A stretch of DNA of 64,000 nucleotides from Zasmidium citrigriseum (GCA_002786025.1 NHNW01000004.1:372001-436000), one strand, 5' to 3'; shown: positions 1-12,972, counted from the stretch's first letter. Translations and numbers: made by a program. Notes: a model not told the origin generated them from the sequence alone.

Positions 1-1996
1 ACGGTTCTTCTCCGACGAGTACGATGAGATTTGCTCTGCTGTCATTCCGTCTCTGACCGACCTCCTAACCATGTTTCGGAAGATGGTTCAGAAGAACAAG
101 ATCAGTCTGCCCAGCAACTATTCTAGTATGCTTCAGCCCATCTTAGACACTATCATTGTCAAGATGAAGTATGATGAGACTGCTTCATGGGGCGACGAGG
201 ATGAGCAGACGGATGAGGCTGAATTCGAGGATCTGCGAAAACGCCTACATGTCTTGCAGCAAACTGTGGCTGCAGTTGATGAAACGCTCTACATGGACAC
301 TCTTACACGAGTTGTGGCCAATACTCTCGCCCGTTTGCCAACAGACGACAGACCAAACTGGCGCGATCTCGACCTAGCATTACTGGAGATGCACCATTTC
401 GGTGAGCTGGCGATCAAGAACGGTGGCCTGTACGCGAAGAGTAAACCTACCTCTGAGGCTGCTTCACGTCTGGTGGAGATGATGTCGACTTTGGTTGCGT
501 CCGACTTGGCCTCTTACCCACATCCTGCTGTTCAGCTTCAATACATGGAGATCTGTGTGCGGTACGTGCAGTACTTCGAACAGAACTCCAACAACATCCC
601 AAAGGTCCTAGAGAACTTCGTCACGCTGGTGCATAGTGAGCACAGCAAAGTACGACTACGCTCATGGTACCTCTTCCAGCGCTTCGTCAAGCATCTACGA
701 GCCCAGCTTGGCGAATATGCGCAGACAGTGGTCCAGGCCATTGCTGATCTGCTTCCCATCCATGCAGAGATGCCGGCCGCCAAGGATGAGGATGACGGCT
801 CATCAGACTCAAACACACAGTCGTCAGATGCTACTTTCCAGAGTCAGCAATACCTGTTCGAAGCCATTGGTCTTGTTGCATCGACCCAGAACGTGCCAAC
901 GCCCACAAAGGTCGCCATTGCCAAGACCGTCATCGATCCTCTGTCCACGGACTTGAGCAACCACTTGCCACCTGCAAGAAACGGCGACGAGAGAGCAGTA
1001 CTACAAGCGCACCACATCATCACTGCCCTTGGATCGCTTGCCAATGGCTTCTCGGACTGGTCTCCGGGTGTTTCTACAGGCGGGCCGCCACCGTATGAAG
1101 TGTCGCAAGAGTTCGTGGGCGCCGGCGATAGTATCCTCGTCGCCCTTGAGAACCTCAAGCAACACTCGGAACTTCGTGCCGCAGCTCGTCATGCATTCTC
1201 ACGTCTCCTTGGCGTGCTGGGATCCCACGTCTTGCCGCAGCTTCCACGCTGGATCGAAGGCCTCTTATCTTCGGCATCTTCCAACGACGAGATGGCCATG
1301 TTCCTTCGCACTCTCGGACAGGTGGTCTACGGCTTCAAGACCGAGATACTCGACATTCTTGACCAGCTGCTCTCTCCTCTGTTCCAGAGGGTCTTCAGCG
1401 GCTTGTCTCAGCAAGCGACTGGTACCGATGACGAGATCCAGCTCCGTGAGCTCAAGCGAGAGTACCTCAACTTCGTGCTTGTGATCCTCAACAACGATCT
1501 GGGATCGGTGCTCGTCAGCCCAGCCAACCAAGGCATCTTCGACACATTCATCACCTCGATCACGAGATTCTCTTGCGACATCTCGGACCCGCAGAGCGCA
1601 CGTCTCGCTTTCTCTGTCCTGGTCAAGATGACGAATATCTGGGGCGGTCCCGACATGGCAAACCTTGGCGCGGTAGATGTGGCTCCTCAGCCCACGCTCC
1701 CCGGCTTCGATTCCTTCATCCTCTCACAGTTCGCACCTCTCCCCTGGACACTGATCGCCACGGATAGATTCAATGCCAGCGACGCGCAGATGCGGAGCGT
1801 GCTGCAAGAAGCCGCTAGCCTTCAATGGGCCATTCTACGCAAGAACGGCGTGCTGTACCAGAACCAGCTGCAGGACGAGCTTAGGACGCTGGGCTGCAGC
1901 GACGACGGCGTTCAGTCCTACTTTGGTAGTATCGGCGGGGATCTGGTGGGCTTTCGGAAGTTCTTGGTGACGTTTGTCCAGCAGGCCAAGCGGTAG
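1..1996 (+). CDS. LOS1: Exportin-T (tRNA nuclear exporter), 3' part only
   Basis: Karyopherin-beta family exporter that carries tRNA with Ran-GTP from nucleus to cytoplasm. The window opens inside the gene: codons run in frame from base 2, and the visible 664 residues are helical HEAT-like repeats ending with the stop at 1994-1996. The family is recognised from the stretch LDLALLEMHHFGELAIK and the following segment through residue ~230, typical of the C-terminal two thirds of exportin-T. An internal ATG at 71 is not the true start, since coding continues upstream of it. An acidic, Ser-rich linker (around 790-830) sits between repeats. No intron is needed in the visible part. It converges with the amidohydrolase gene, with 239 bp between the stops. 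Confidence 0.92.
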   Translation, partial: RFFSDEYDEICSAVIPSLTDLLTMFRKMVQKNKISLPSNYSSMLQPILDTIIVKMKYDETASWGDEDEQTDEAEFEDLRKRLHVLQQTVAAVDETLYMDTLTRVVANTLARLPTDDRPNWRDLDLALLEMHHFGELAIKNGGLYAKSKPTSEAASRLVEMMSTLVASDLASYPHPAVQLQYMEICVRYVQYFEQNSNNIPKVLENFVTLVHSEHSKVRLRSWYLFQRFVKHLRAQLGEYAQTVVQAIADLLPIHAEMPAAKDEDDGSSDSNTQSSDATFQSQQYLFEAIGLVASTQNVPTPTKVAIAKTVIDPLSTDLSNHLPPARNGDERAVLQAHHIITALGSLANGFSDWSPGVSTGGPPPYEVSQEFVGAGDSILVALENLKQHSELRAAARHAFSRLLGVLGSHVLPQLPRWIEGLLSSASSNDEMAMFLRTLGQVVYGFKTEILDILDQLLSPLFQRVFSGLSQQATGTDDEIQLRELKREYLNFVLVILNNDLGSVLVSPANQGIFDTFITSITRFSCDISDPQSARLAFSVLVKMTNIWGGPDMANLGAVDVAPQPTLPGFDSFILSQFAPLPWTLIATDRFNASDAQMRSVLQEAASLQWAILRKNGVLYQNQLQDELRTLGCSDDGVQSYFGSIGGDLVGFRKFLVTFVQQAKR

Positions 1997-2235
1997 GTGT
2001 GGTGAGAGCGAGTGATGACATGGGTTAGACGAAAAGTTTAGCATCAAGCGTCATGGAGTACTGAGGCGATTCTATAGTGAGCGAGCCATGTTTCACTTGC
2101 CGAATGAAGATACCCTGGCATTGGTTCTTGGTAGCACTTAGCACAGCGACTTTCAATCCATTGAATGGTATGATTTTCGAGTCCAGTCTTCATACCACTT
2201 TGAGTCTTGAGAGCACTCGTGGGAGAATATCAAGA

Positions 2236-5200
2236 TCAGGACCAGACAGTAATCCCACCCCTTCCATCCGCAACAGCACGCAGCTGGCTATTAATCGTCA
2301 ACGGATTTCCCTCAAACACAACAAACTCATCCAGCACCTCCTCCTCCTTCTTCCCCTCCTGCAACCCCAACATCTCATGAATGTTCTTCGAGGCCATTGC
2401 CAAAGCCTCACTCTCACTAATCCTCCCTCCACTATTCGCATGCACAATCCCCGCCTGCACAAACAAGTCCCTCGCTTCCCAGTCCTCGTCAACTCCAATC
2501 GCGACTTTGACTCCCGCTGCGTGTAAGACGTCGACCGCGGTGCCGTTCGTCAGAGGCGCGCCTGTCAGTGCGCGGCGTTGGTCCCAGGTTGTGGCGTAGG
2601 AGAATAAGGGGGCGAGGATGACGCCGACGTCTGCGGCGGCGAGTTCTGGTGCGAGGAGGTGGGATTCGGCGCCGCCGAAGATGATGAGGTTGAGTTTTGT
2701 TGATGAGGCGGTGGTACTATTGGCGCGGAGGGCTTCTTCGACTTCGGATTTCACGCGGAGGAGAGAGGCGATTGTGTCGGCGGAGTGGACGTCGATGACG
2801 AGGGGCATTTTGCCTGTGAGGACTTTTTCTAGGGCCATGTCTTCCATGGCCTGCTCCTCGTGTTTCTTGGGCGAGGCAATGGGTTTGAGGAGCTTTGATC
2901 TTAGTTCGTTGATGGCGCTGGAGATGGATGGGGTCTTGCCTTGCTTCGCAGAGAGGGTCAGGGTGTAGTGGAGGGCTACGTCAGCATCGAAGACGGCGTT
3001 CTTTTCCAGGACATGTTTGGCACCGATGGTGAAGCCTGCACTGATGCCTTTGTGGCCGGAGTATCCAAATTTCGGTGCGCTGATGGCTTTTGTGACGCCG
3101 TGAGCGTAGGCTGCTTCCAAGTTCTTTCCTTCAAATGTGAGGCCATCGACTGCGGCGCTGAATGATTCTTGGTTGTTGGATCCATCTGATGTATCACCTT
3201 CAGCGGCGATCTCTTCGAGACCGAGGAGAGAGCCGAATGCTGTCAGAGGTGGAGTGATGTAGCCGTTTTCGAGGCTGATGATGCTGTGCGAAGTCGAAAT
3301 TTCCATTTCACACTCCCCAACGCAGGTTATGTTGCCTGAGGTGACGACGACATTGGTGGCGGACTCGTAGACTTGCTCGCTGCCTGGGATCTGGATAGCC
3401 TTGACGCCCTTCAGGACGACTTTATCGCTCGTCACTGGCTTTTGCTGCTGATCGTGGTAGTCCGCATGCTCTAAAGGTGGCGTGAGAGGCTTGCTCAGAT
3501 TGAAAGGAGCATCGAACTGGGGAATCCCATCAATGAAGACTTGAAGTGGCCTGCAACGTCGTCAACCATCGAGCATTACGAATTGGAGGTGGCCAATACT
3601 CACGTCGCTCCAAGAGCCAGCGGATCAGAATCCCAGAGGACGATATCGGCATCAAAGCCAGGCTTGACCTTGCCAATTCTCTCACCAAGGCCTAGAAGCT
3701 CGGCGGAGGCGCTCGTGACACCCGCCAATGCAGCGTGATACGGCAGTCCGTTTTTGTAGGCTTTGGCAGCTTCGAGCACGACGTGCTGTGCGTTGATTAC
3801 AGGGTTGTCGCTGACGTATACTAGAGGATCGTCAGCTTCGTGTATCGAAGTACAGAGGCATGGGGACCAATTTGTACATACCAGGAGTGAGGCCTGCTTC
3901 GTACAGAATCTTTCCGGCTTGCTCAGAGGCCACATATGATTCTGCCTGTCATGTTGTCAGTGCTGGTTCTTGTATGATCTCTCTCTCACAGACCTTGTAG
4001 TTCATGTTGTCTGCAAAGAGCGCAGCCGCGGGTGGCCGTCCTCCGTAAGCTCGCTTGAGCACCTCAGGCACGAGATATGTAGCGTGTGCATGATGGAACG
4101 CCCGTATCGGGAACTTGAACTCGTTGGTATACCCAATGAAGCTCTCGAGATCTGGGATCGTATAGCAGTGAGTATTGACCATCACCTGTCCACGCAAGAC
4201 CGCAGACAGAGACTCCCACTTGAGATCCATTGGCAGATACGAGTCCATGTTCTCCGCTCCAACACGATCCGCAGCAGCACACCAGTCGTCTTGAGCATTC
4301 TTGAGCTTCGTAGCTTCTTCGAAAGCATGCCTGAAGTACCATGCTTCACCAAGTCGAGAGAACGGCCCAAAGTCTCTGCCCACACGTCCGTACACGTTCT
4401 TGGCATTCTCACCGCAAGCCATCTTCATGTATCGCCAGTTGTGATCTGGATCAGCCAACAGATCATTGATGCTGAGTTCGGGTCTTCCATTCTTCTGACC
4501 AACGCTGTGCTTGATGACATACGCTTCTCCTCCCATGTTGTTGCCACTGCCTGGCAGGATGAGCGAAGTCGTCACACCACCAGACTTGATGACTTGAATT
4601 TGAGGATCGAGAGGGTTGAAACCATCCAAGGAACGAACAAAGGGCGTGATATCGCTGGACAACTCGTTGGTATCCTCGCCACCATCAAGCGAAGGCAGGC
4701 CATCAACACCTGTGTGGCTGTGCATGTCAACAATACCAGCAGTGAGCTGTCGACCATGGGCATTCAGGACTTCGCAGTCCTCGGGTACTTCAGAATCGGC
4801 GATATCAGGCTTGACGCTGGCGATGAGCCCATTCTGAAGCAGGACGTCGGACTGGATCCAGCTATAGCCCTTGCCTTTCCGTGCCTCTTCCTCGGAAACA
4901 TCCTCACTTGCTTCTCCTGATAGTTGTCAGCGAAACAGGCACTGTATATGATCACAGACCGTGTCAAGCTCACCGGTCCAAACAGTAGCATTCCGAATCA
5001 AAACAGACTTCTGTCCATCAACAAACCGCGCGTTTCGCTCTCGACGCCCGCTCGCATCGTGAGGCTGGCGTCGCAGAGAGCCACAAGTCGCATAGTCGCT
5101 CTCCAAGCGTTCGGAAGAAAGCAGCTTCGAAGGACTCGCTCTTTCGGCGTTTCGTGAGCTCTGCCAATGCGTGAAGACGGCATATCCCAAAAAGGCCAGC

Positions 5201-5310
5201 ACAAGAGCCCTTATGATTCGTCGCTTCGTATGCCTTCGACGATGCACGTGTGCGAATTGATCGACCGGGCTGTAGCGAGGGAGTCCATCGGCATTCCTGT
5301 CCTTGTCCAT
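2236..5310 (-). CDS. Membrane-anchored amidohydrolase-superfamily protein (CE9-like), five exons
   Basis: Exons on the minus strand: 5310-4974, 4916-3994, 3945-3882, 3820-3604, 3550-2236; 951 aa. All junctions are GT-AG and keep frame. Residues ~30-50 form one hydrophobic segment (ALVLAFLGYAVFTHW) after basic residues, suggesting a type II membrane anchor. The first metal-dependent hydrolase domain carries the metal-binding HxH in GIVDMHSH, a later HHAHAT, the Asp in SDNPV and the closing GKVKPGFDADIVLWDSDP. A second half of ~430 residues resembles another amidohydrolase composite domain but has no HxH. Fungal relatives of this length are often labelled carbohydrate esterase family 9 or imidazolonepropionase-like; substrate cannot be read from the sequence. 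Start chosen because it precedes the anchor and the frame is open from there. Confidence 0.85.
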
Positions 5311-8300
5311 CTTTGGTGAATGTTGGTCCTTCTGCTATTACCAATGGTCGGTGTCTGCAGCTGGGTGACTTGGCCTGTGATGTGCAACAGCCTTGCCTAT
5401 CTCGAAGCTCCACCAACCGCCTATCGAAAATCTAATGACGCATGGATGGGCGGGTTGGTTGTTTATCAGTGATCCTACGGCGGTTGCATGGTGCAATAGC
5501 AGGTGAGGTTGACGATGCAGCGCTCGGACCAGCTCCGAAACCTTGTGTAACGGCCGTCGCTGCCACAACAACTCTCTCTCTATCAAGGAAACAGATATAC
5601 TCTCCTACTCTTCTTTGTTGGCTAAGTCTAAATTGCTCAAACTTCCAGGATCTACGTCGCGTGGTCTCGCAAGATCAGCTGGACGATACCAACAGTAGAC
5701 GGCAGAATTGAACACGGGTACCTATGCAACAGTCTTGATACGCGGCTTGACGACAACAATGGTCTGCTACCACAATACGATCAAGGAGTGAAGACCGCGA
5801 TTTGCTGCAGCTACTATGGTGCCGCTGCAATGTTCACCGGAAGAGCGTCACGGGCATGAGAGCCTTGAGAAGTGGAAGTAATTCACTTTCCTTCCAAACC
5901 AACACAGGCTCACGTCTTCATCACGTCAACGAGACTCTCGATTGACGAGACGAGGGACATGCAAACCCATCAATGCGGTGGGCTGTAAGCGCTGAAATGC
6001 AGCGTGATGCGAGTGACGGCCTTGCAGATGGTTGAGCGAACACTGTGCCTGCCATTGGAGGCCCTCTATATCGTCATACACACTTCCCCGGATGCTCAAC
6101 GCGTCAAAGGCGCTCTCCGCGCCGGGGAGACGACAATGGACGAACGCTGTAGCTGCCCGCATGCAAGAAACAGGTCGAAACGTGGTGATGAAAATATCTC
6201 ACGCTGTCCATGGCGTCGGTTTCCATTCGTACGACGAAGCCGTCTCAACCATCCGGAATGGGTGTGCACGACAGACCAGAGCCAGAGTCTCCTGCGTGAC
6301 TCCGTAATGAAGCAAGCTCGTTCAAGCAATGGGGCCGGCAGTGAAGATCAGGGGTGGAGCGCCCACCGGGCGACGCAATCCTGTTCTCACAAGCTTGCCC
6401 CGATCGCCCACTGCTTCCCAGGCGGGCCTGCAGTTAATATCTCAGGCCGGAAAATGTGGTTGCACTGATGATCGGGTAGCTTGGGGGTGCTGAGATTGCA
6501 GATCGTACAAGCCTGCATGCAGTGCAACAACGCATGTGTCTTCCATGTGGTAAGTGACACATATGATTCGGTCAAGATGTGTTGGAGTGTTTCTAGTGCT
6601 AATCCAAGACTTTCAGATCCTAGAGCAGTTGGTTTCCTGGTGCAGAGTCGAGGACACAAGATCTTTTTGGGAAGCATCTGTACTACCACAAAGATTGAAG
6701 TCGTCTTGCACATCGTCCTGCACGAACGGCCCGTGGCCACGTCTCGAGAGATTCATTAGGATGTTATTGCGACTCACGGAGGGCCAAGGAAGGAGCTGTT
6801 GGCCGAATCCAAGCAATGCTGAATGCTATCGGGCTTCGTCATAGGAAGACCGTCTTCCTGCTGAGTACACGGAGTACATCAAGGCAGATCTCGATGATAC
6901 GAGCGATTCTCCCTTGTGTAATGGCGTGGCTTTCGGCCAAGGATCTGCGTGGCATCGCTAGCTGGCGATTACCAGCGAGTAGGAGGGAAGCTGGAAGACC
7001 GCTTCACACCCTCCCTGTTGGTTTCCTGTCAAGATGTGACGCTGTATTGCATGCAACTTGCTCCATCGGCCGTCGACCCTTGGAGTTCGGGTAAATGGAC
7101 GCCGCACCGCTGGAGAAGTGTTCTTCGAAACGCGTGTTTCTCGGCATCTGTCGGTGACGTCGAGCCGCCATGTTAATTTCGGTGGCTAGATGGCGCAGCG
7201 ACATCTGGACGAGGTCAGGCGACGAGGCCTTTGCGGCGAATAGAAAAATCGCACGTCTCGCTTGGGTCCGAATATTTCCATTAACAATCGCTGGTCCGGG
7301 TAAAGGCACTCGCAGGGTGGTTTTCCGACGGCCTCAGACGCACTGGCCCTGTCTCTCAATGGCTGCTTCATACAACCACGACGGTCATTTTGTCTGCGGT
7401 GCTAGCCTGGCTATAGCCTTGAGAATTCTCCGTGCTGGTATCGGATCCGGCGTGGACGGTTACATCCAAAGAGCAGAAGTGGTATTCGCGGTCTCAGACA
7501 CGTGCCGCCTCGTGAAGGCTTACCGGTCGATCCCCTAAACCGTAACGAGGTGATCGCTACGATGGTTTGACCCACGCAACTCTAAAAGCTAAGGACCACT
7601 CCACTTGCTTTGCTTTGCCGCCGGCCTCTTCGACACCGCATCACAATCTCTCTAACGCTGCCATTGAATCTTCGTCTATTGAATAACCCAGCACCGCCCT
7701 GGCGTCTGCTCCGGCATGCTCTAATGCGAACTGCTCGTACTGTTCGTACCTTCGTCGATGCCTCGGCGATCTCGAAGAAAGCAATGAATTTGTAGGGCCG
7801 GCGGCACAGCAGCCCGCGCGACATCGGTTCGCAAATCCGAGGCCGTGGACACGATTCCACTTTTCCATTGTGCTTGTCTGGGGGTCTGCAAGACGGCGGC
7901 GGGTGCCAGGATTGCGTTGTCGGGAAGAGTGCTGTTTTGGTCTGCCATGCAAGATTACCGCGGGCTGTCGTATCCATGTCGCATGGTCTTCGGTAGTCTG
8001 CCCTGGTTCCCATGGGCCTCACGTACAGTAGTCGAGCAGCAGACCGCCCAGCTCGGAGCCGTCCCTCGTCGTGAGCGCGGCACGCAGCCGCGCAGATCAC
8101 CCTCGCCTCCTGCCTCCAGTGCCGCCGACTGATTCGCGGCGCCGCGAGCCTCATCTGGGTCCCTCCCTCCTCTGCACCCACTTCTCGTGAGCAGGACTGA
8201 AGCCACCGACGCCTGCGCAAACTCTCGCGGTGCTGCGGGCTCGCTTCGTGGTACGAAGGGCACTGCACGCCTGGGACCACGGATCCTCCATGCTGGCCGA

Positions 8301-10217
8301 CGCGCTGTGTCCCAATCAGAGGGCCGCCAAGTCTGCTTGAGCTGCCACAAGGTTTAACTTTGCGTGGTGTGCGTCGTGGATCTGCCCACGCGATCTCCAC
8401 CTCAAACTTCACCCAAAGCGTGGTTGCAAGGATATGCGCCGCAGGTCTGACATGGACGATCGACAACGCCTGCTGCTGCATGGCCTGCTGCATGGCAATC
8501 CAACAAACGTCGCTTAGCAGCCCGCTGCTCCTTCGCCGCTGCGACAACGTCCACCAACAACAGCGCCGCAGCTGTGGACCCGCTGCCCTCTGCCAACTGC
8601 CTGGCGATGCGCCGTCCGCGCTCTCATCGCTGCCCGCCCCTCACCGCCGCGTGCAGCATGCGTAGTAGCTACGGCCGATGACTGCATCCACAGGGTGCTG
8701 AAACGCATCCCTTGGCTCCTCCACCCATCTCAGTCCGGATGGCGCAGTAGGCGAAATGACAAGCTGCCGTGCGAACGCCCGCGATCTTTGACGGGCCGCA
8801 CTCTCTGTTTAGCGCACCCACAGGGCGCATCTGTAGGAATCCAATGACAGAGACGTCGTCAGTCCCACCGCAGCCCGGCGGCGATCTCGAGGAGCACGAC
8901 GGAAAGGCAATTCGCAGGAGCGCGGGCGGCGGCCAATGGCGACTAGGTAGTGACTTCGCCGCAGGAACACCTCTTGTGACGACTGTATGAGCGGCGGACG
9001 TATGGGCGGCGACGTGCTTCGGCGTGCAATGGTGTAGGCGGTAGATTGCCTGCTCTCCACTCTGGCCGGGTGTCACTCAGGATCAGGACCCTGCCCGCGT
9101 GCGCTAGATTGACAGCAGACGACTCAGGCAGGACCGACATCACACTATTCTCCGTGCAGGGATCGACGGGCCCAACCGCAGACGGTTTGGGATCATTCAC
9201 CGTTCGGCCACGCGCTGCTCGGGTGGCTAGTCCAGCATCGACTGCATCGTCCAGCACCAGGCCCGCCAGCGACCTGCCAAACCCGCACCCCGGCCCGGTC
9301 GTCCTCGCCCTGGCCATCACCATCACCGCCCGTCGCCGCCGCATACAGCGACACCTTCAACACCACCACCCGGCCCAGCAACTCGACTACGCCGCCCACG
9401 CGCAGACACCCTTTCCGGTATCTTGATCGGCCTCAGCTCCACCTCGTCCGTCCGCAGCGTCGCAGTGCTGCTGCCAGTGCTACTGCACAGCGTCTACTCG
9501 CCGGCCAACGACACGCCTCGAGAAGGCTTCCTTCGCCAACCTTCAGCGCTCCCCCAAGCCCATCCTGGCCGCCAGAACCGAGGTCGGCAGGCCCAGCATC
9601 GAGTGACATCGACCCGGCGACAAGACTCGCCTCTCTCGTGCCGTTGCCCACCACCGCCAGCACTCCTGCACTACCCCCCGTCGATCCTCATCGCATCTCA
9701 GACCGACTGCGCACCGCGTCTGGCGCCCTGGCAGCCTCTTGCTCCCCGAACGGTGATGCTCCCGGCCCATTAGATTAACAGCCAGGATTCACCCGCAAGT
9801 CAGCACTTTAGCCTTGCACAACGCACGTTTTCAGAGCTCTGCGGAACGTTGTTAGCCGACGCCCACACCTTGGTCACCTCACTACTACTGCCGCCGACCA
9901 GGGTCGCTGTTCTGGTGCATCCTCCTGCACACTAGAGTGTGTCCCGCTCTTCGACGTTGACCCTCCCGGTAGAGCCAATTTACGCCATCACCGGCTGCTG
10001 CTGTGCCTTCAATTTGCTTCCAACCGCGTAGTGGAGTGCCTTCGTTCTTGGACCGTCCGACCCTCCAATATCAACCTGCTCCTGCTGCCCGTACTACTCG
10101 TTGGTACACCGCCACCCCCAAGACGTCTCCAACACCAACACTCATACATCCATTCACTCATCGCTACGACTACCTGCCGTCGACTCAGCATACCACCGTT
10201 GGACACAGATCGATTGA
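5311..10217. other. Gene-free stretch and long leader region of the C2H2 regulator
   Basis: About 4.9 kb between two divergently placed genes. Many short overlapping reading frames occur on both strands, but none has family resemblance, a conserved splice structure or plausible composition. From roughly 9.0 kb the plus strand becomes rich in C/T tracts and CCACC/CAACC runs, as is usual for the promoter and untranslated leader of fungal regulators. Upstream ATGs at 10003 and 10031 open frames that overlap the regulator start. Confidence 0.6.
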
Positions 10218-11432
10218 ATGGCAACAGTCAGCATGATGGCTCATCCAGTTCGCGAAGGCTTCCAAGGCTATCCGCAACATTACGCCATGTATCAAACTCG
10301 GGCCCATCATCCACAGGTCGACATGGCTCAATCGATACATGTCAACCCATACGCACACTACGCACAAGCACCACAGCAACCAGCACAGCAACAAGCAACG
10401 TACGGACATCAAACGACGACGCCCCGTTCGCCGCAACCATCTGGATCCCCTCTATCAGAAGATGGCTTCAAACCGTCGTTGCCCTCGATTTCGAATCTTC
10501 TCGGCATTGCCGACCGGCCTGGGCAGGATAATGGTGAGTTTGGCATCAATCTGACCGTTGCATCGACATCGATCTAATCCGTCGTCACAGCTACACGTCA
10601 AGTACAAGTATTGTCACAACAAGAACAAGCACATCCAGCACAGCCATCTCCACAACAGGTGGTCGACAGCAGCGTCATGCCCAGATTTCCAGCGCATGGA
10701 CTCGGGAGCAGCCCTCGATCTGTGCCTCCTCCTATGCGCAACGATTCAGTGCTGGAAGGAACACAAAGCCCTTCGACCATTTCTTCGGGATCAGCGATAT
10801 CAGAACCCTACTTCGTTGGATCTGCCATCAACAACGTCGAACCATCAGATCAGCGCGCTGCTCAAGTACAAGTCTTGAAGCGTCACTCAGTGCCATCGCA
10901 ACCCAACGTGTCGCCTTACGGTAACACTCGTTACACGACATCACCATACGCCATGTCGCCGGGAGGAGTGTCGACACAATCCTACTATTCACCGTCAGAG
11001 CCCAACTATCCCGTGCCGTCAGCGCTCTACCAGCAACGACCACTCCCGTCGAACTTTCCACCGCCAGCGCCCGTAACGGTTCAATCGACATCGAACCTGC
11101 CAACGAGCAACCCCTGGGAACACCATCACTACATCAGTCCATCGTCGCAAGCGACGTTTCCCCAATCCCAGGACCGCTACATTTGCCCGACGTGCAACAA
11201 AGCCTTCAGCCGACCATCGAGCCTAAAGATTCACTCACACAGCCATACTGGCGAGAAGCCATTCAGATGCCCACACGCAGGTTGCGGAAAGGCGTTCTCG
11301 GTGCGAAGCAACATGAAGCGACACGAACGCGGCTGCCACGGCGGGATGGCAAACGGCCACCATCTTCCACCAGCTGCACATGGCCATCCTCACGGTCATC
11401 CTCACCCACACGCACACCCACGAATGATCTGA
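10218..11432 (+). CDS. C2H2 zinc-finger transcription factor, FlbC-like
   Basis: Exons 10218-10533 and 10591-11432 (57-nt intron, GTGAGT...CACAG), 385 aa. The N-terminal ~310 residues are Gln/Pro/Ser-rich and disordered, as in activation regions. Two C2H2 fingers lie near the C-terminus: the first begins CPTCNKAFSRPSSLKIH, the second CPHAGCGKAFSVRSNMKRH, joined by the classical TGEKPF linker. The tail after the fingers is a His/Pro/Gly run (HGHPHGHPHPHAHP). The paired fingers with RPSSLKIH and SVRSNMKRH and the overall length resemble the Aspergillus conidiation regulator FlbC; orthology is an inference. Expected to be a nuclear DNA-binding protein. The start at 10218 is followed in frame by MMAHPV, so initiation a few codons later is possible. 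Confidence 0.9.
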
Positions 11433-12972
11433 CCGAAGCGCCATTGACGAGCAGCTGAGTTTTGTAATCGCAAAGTCTATTTGTCTGAGAAGCGTCATGC
11501 ATCGAAAGCGAGGAGTTCCCGGCGTACATCTTTTTGGGGGTGGAGGACTGCAACAGGGATGGAGGTGACTGACGGGCGGGTCGGCGTTGTCTGGGCGGGC
11601 AAGGGGAAAGAAGGATCGGGCAGACCAGGAAGAACCTGGAAAGCGGCGGGCTTCTGGAAGGAATTCGGCAGGAAAAGATATAGGACGATGTGACACAAGC
11701 GTCTTCTTGGGCAGCAATGCTACGCTTCCTTCACATGTGTCGTCTGTACTAGTATAGTTAATTGTAGAAGGAGGCCATGCCTAACCAAACGATCGGTACG
11801 TCTCGGGTCTGAACTCTACGGACGTTTGGGAAGAAGGAAAGGCCCTGAAATGGAAAATGAAAAGACCGCAGCCTCGCGTTTGAGAGTCTTGTCTCACCTT
11901 GTTGCCTTGTGCTTGTCCCTTCGGCATTGTTCGGTCGTGAGGCCATAGGAAAACCCTTGATGTGACTACGCCTATAGTAGCCTTCTCTCCGTAGCCTCGT
12001 CGTCGCAGAATCAAACATTCAACATGTCGGTGAATACTGTTATTAGTCTTTCATAGCGATGCACCACACCGTCATCAAGCAGCCCCTGGACCTGAGCCTC
12101 CGCGGACAGACCAACAACACCTACCACCAACAACAATGACGCGACTCTCGAATTACGAGACCTACCATGTCGATGATCCCATAAAGAACTCCACGGACCA
12201 CCAACAACACCTGACAAGCATGATCGCTCGCATCGCATCGCCTTCCCCAACCTGAACTCTGTTGCCGATAAGCACCATGCCACCTCCAAAGCCACGGGAT
12301 GCTGGTCACCCAGCGGGGGATCCTCGTCGATGTCGATGGGCGGATTCTTTTCCCGTATACTGGTCTAATTAGACTTTTCGGCGAAAGGCGAAGCGTGTGG
12401 CGAGGTAGATGCCTTTCCGAGGGCATGGTGCTGGTGCTTGGGATGCCGCCGGCAGTATAAGCGTGATGTGAAACAGACATCACACGTCGAAACTTGTCCA
12501 ATTGTATAAGTATAGCCCTAAGTTGCTGCCGGCTTTTGGCGGTCGTGATGACGAGATAGCTATTGCGAGGTTGACAAGACAGCAATTGCTGGTTTGGGTG
12601 AGTGCGATTAGGTATAGATGTTGTGAAACAGAAAGAATAGCTGTTCAAATCTCAACGAGGAGTCTAGGCGCGTCTATAGGCAGCTGGCCATTCAGGAACG
12701 AGAATGGCGTGTATAAGGAACCAGACAGAGTTTGTACGGGTCAGCACGGATCGCGGTCAAGGTCCAGTCGATCGAATGGCAAAAGAGCATCGAGAAGCCC
12801 ATCTGGTGAGTCGTAGCCTGGAACGGCATTTCTGAAGCTACCGAAGTGCCGGATTCTTGCGGTGTCACCAAGAATAGCGAACGGAAAGCTGTTCTCGGAT
12901 GTTTTATGGGACAAAGGAGCTCAATATGCATATATACAGGTGACTCTATTGGGTTCTTGCTGCTGGAGTCGC
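11433..12972. other. Intergenic, 1.5 kb
   Basis: Downstream of the C2H2 regulator and upstream of nothing on this strand; the next gene ends at 12973 on the minus strand. Contains a G-rich 3' region (11530-11660) and several short open frames with no recognisable product. No gene is supported. Confidence 0.5.

Noticed and set aside
7582..8547. 321-codon open frame on the minus strand
   Set aside because: Composition is Arg/Ser/Cys-heavy without hydrophobic core pattern, no family resemblance, and similarly long frames overlap it on other frames of a GC-rich stretch.
12136..12255. 39-codon plus-strand frame MTRLSNYETYHV
   Set aside because: Too short, no splice partners and no recognisable product.
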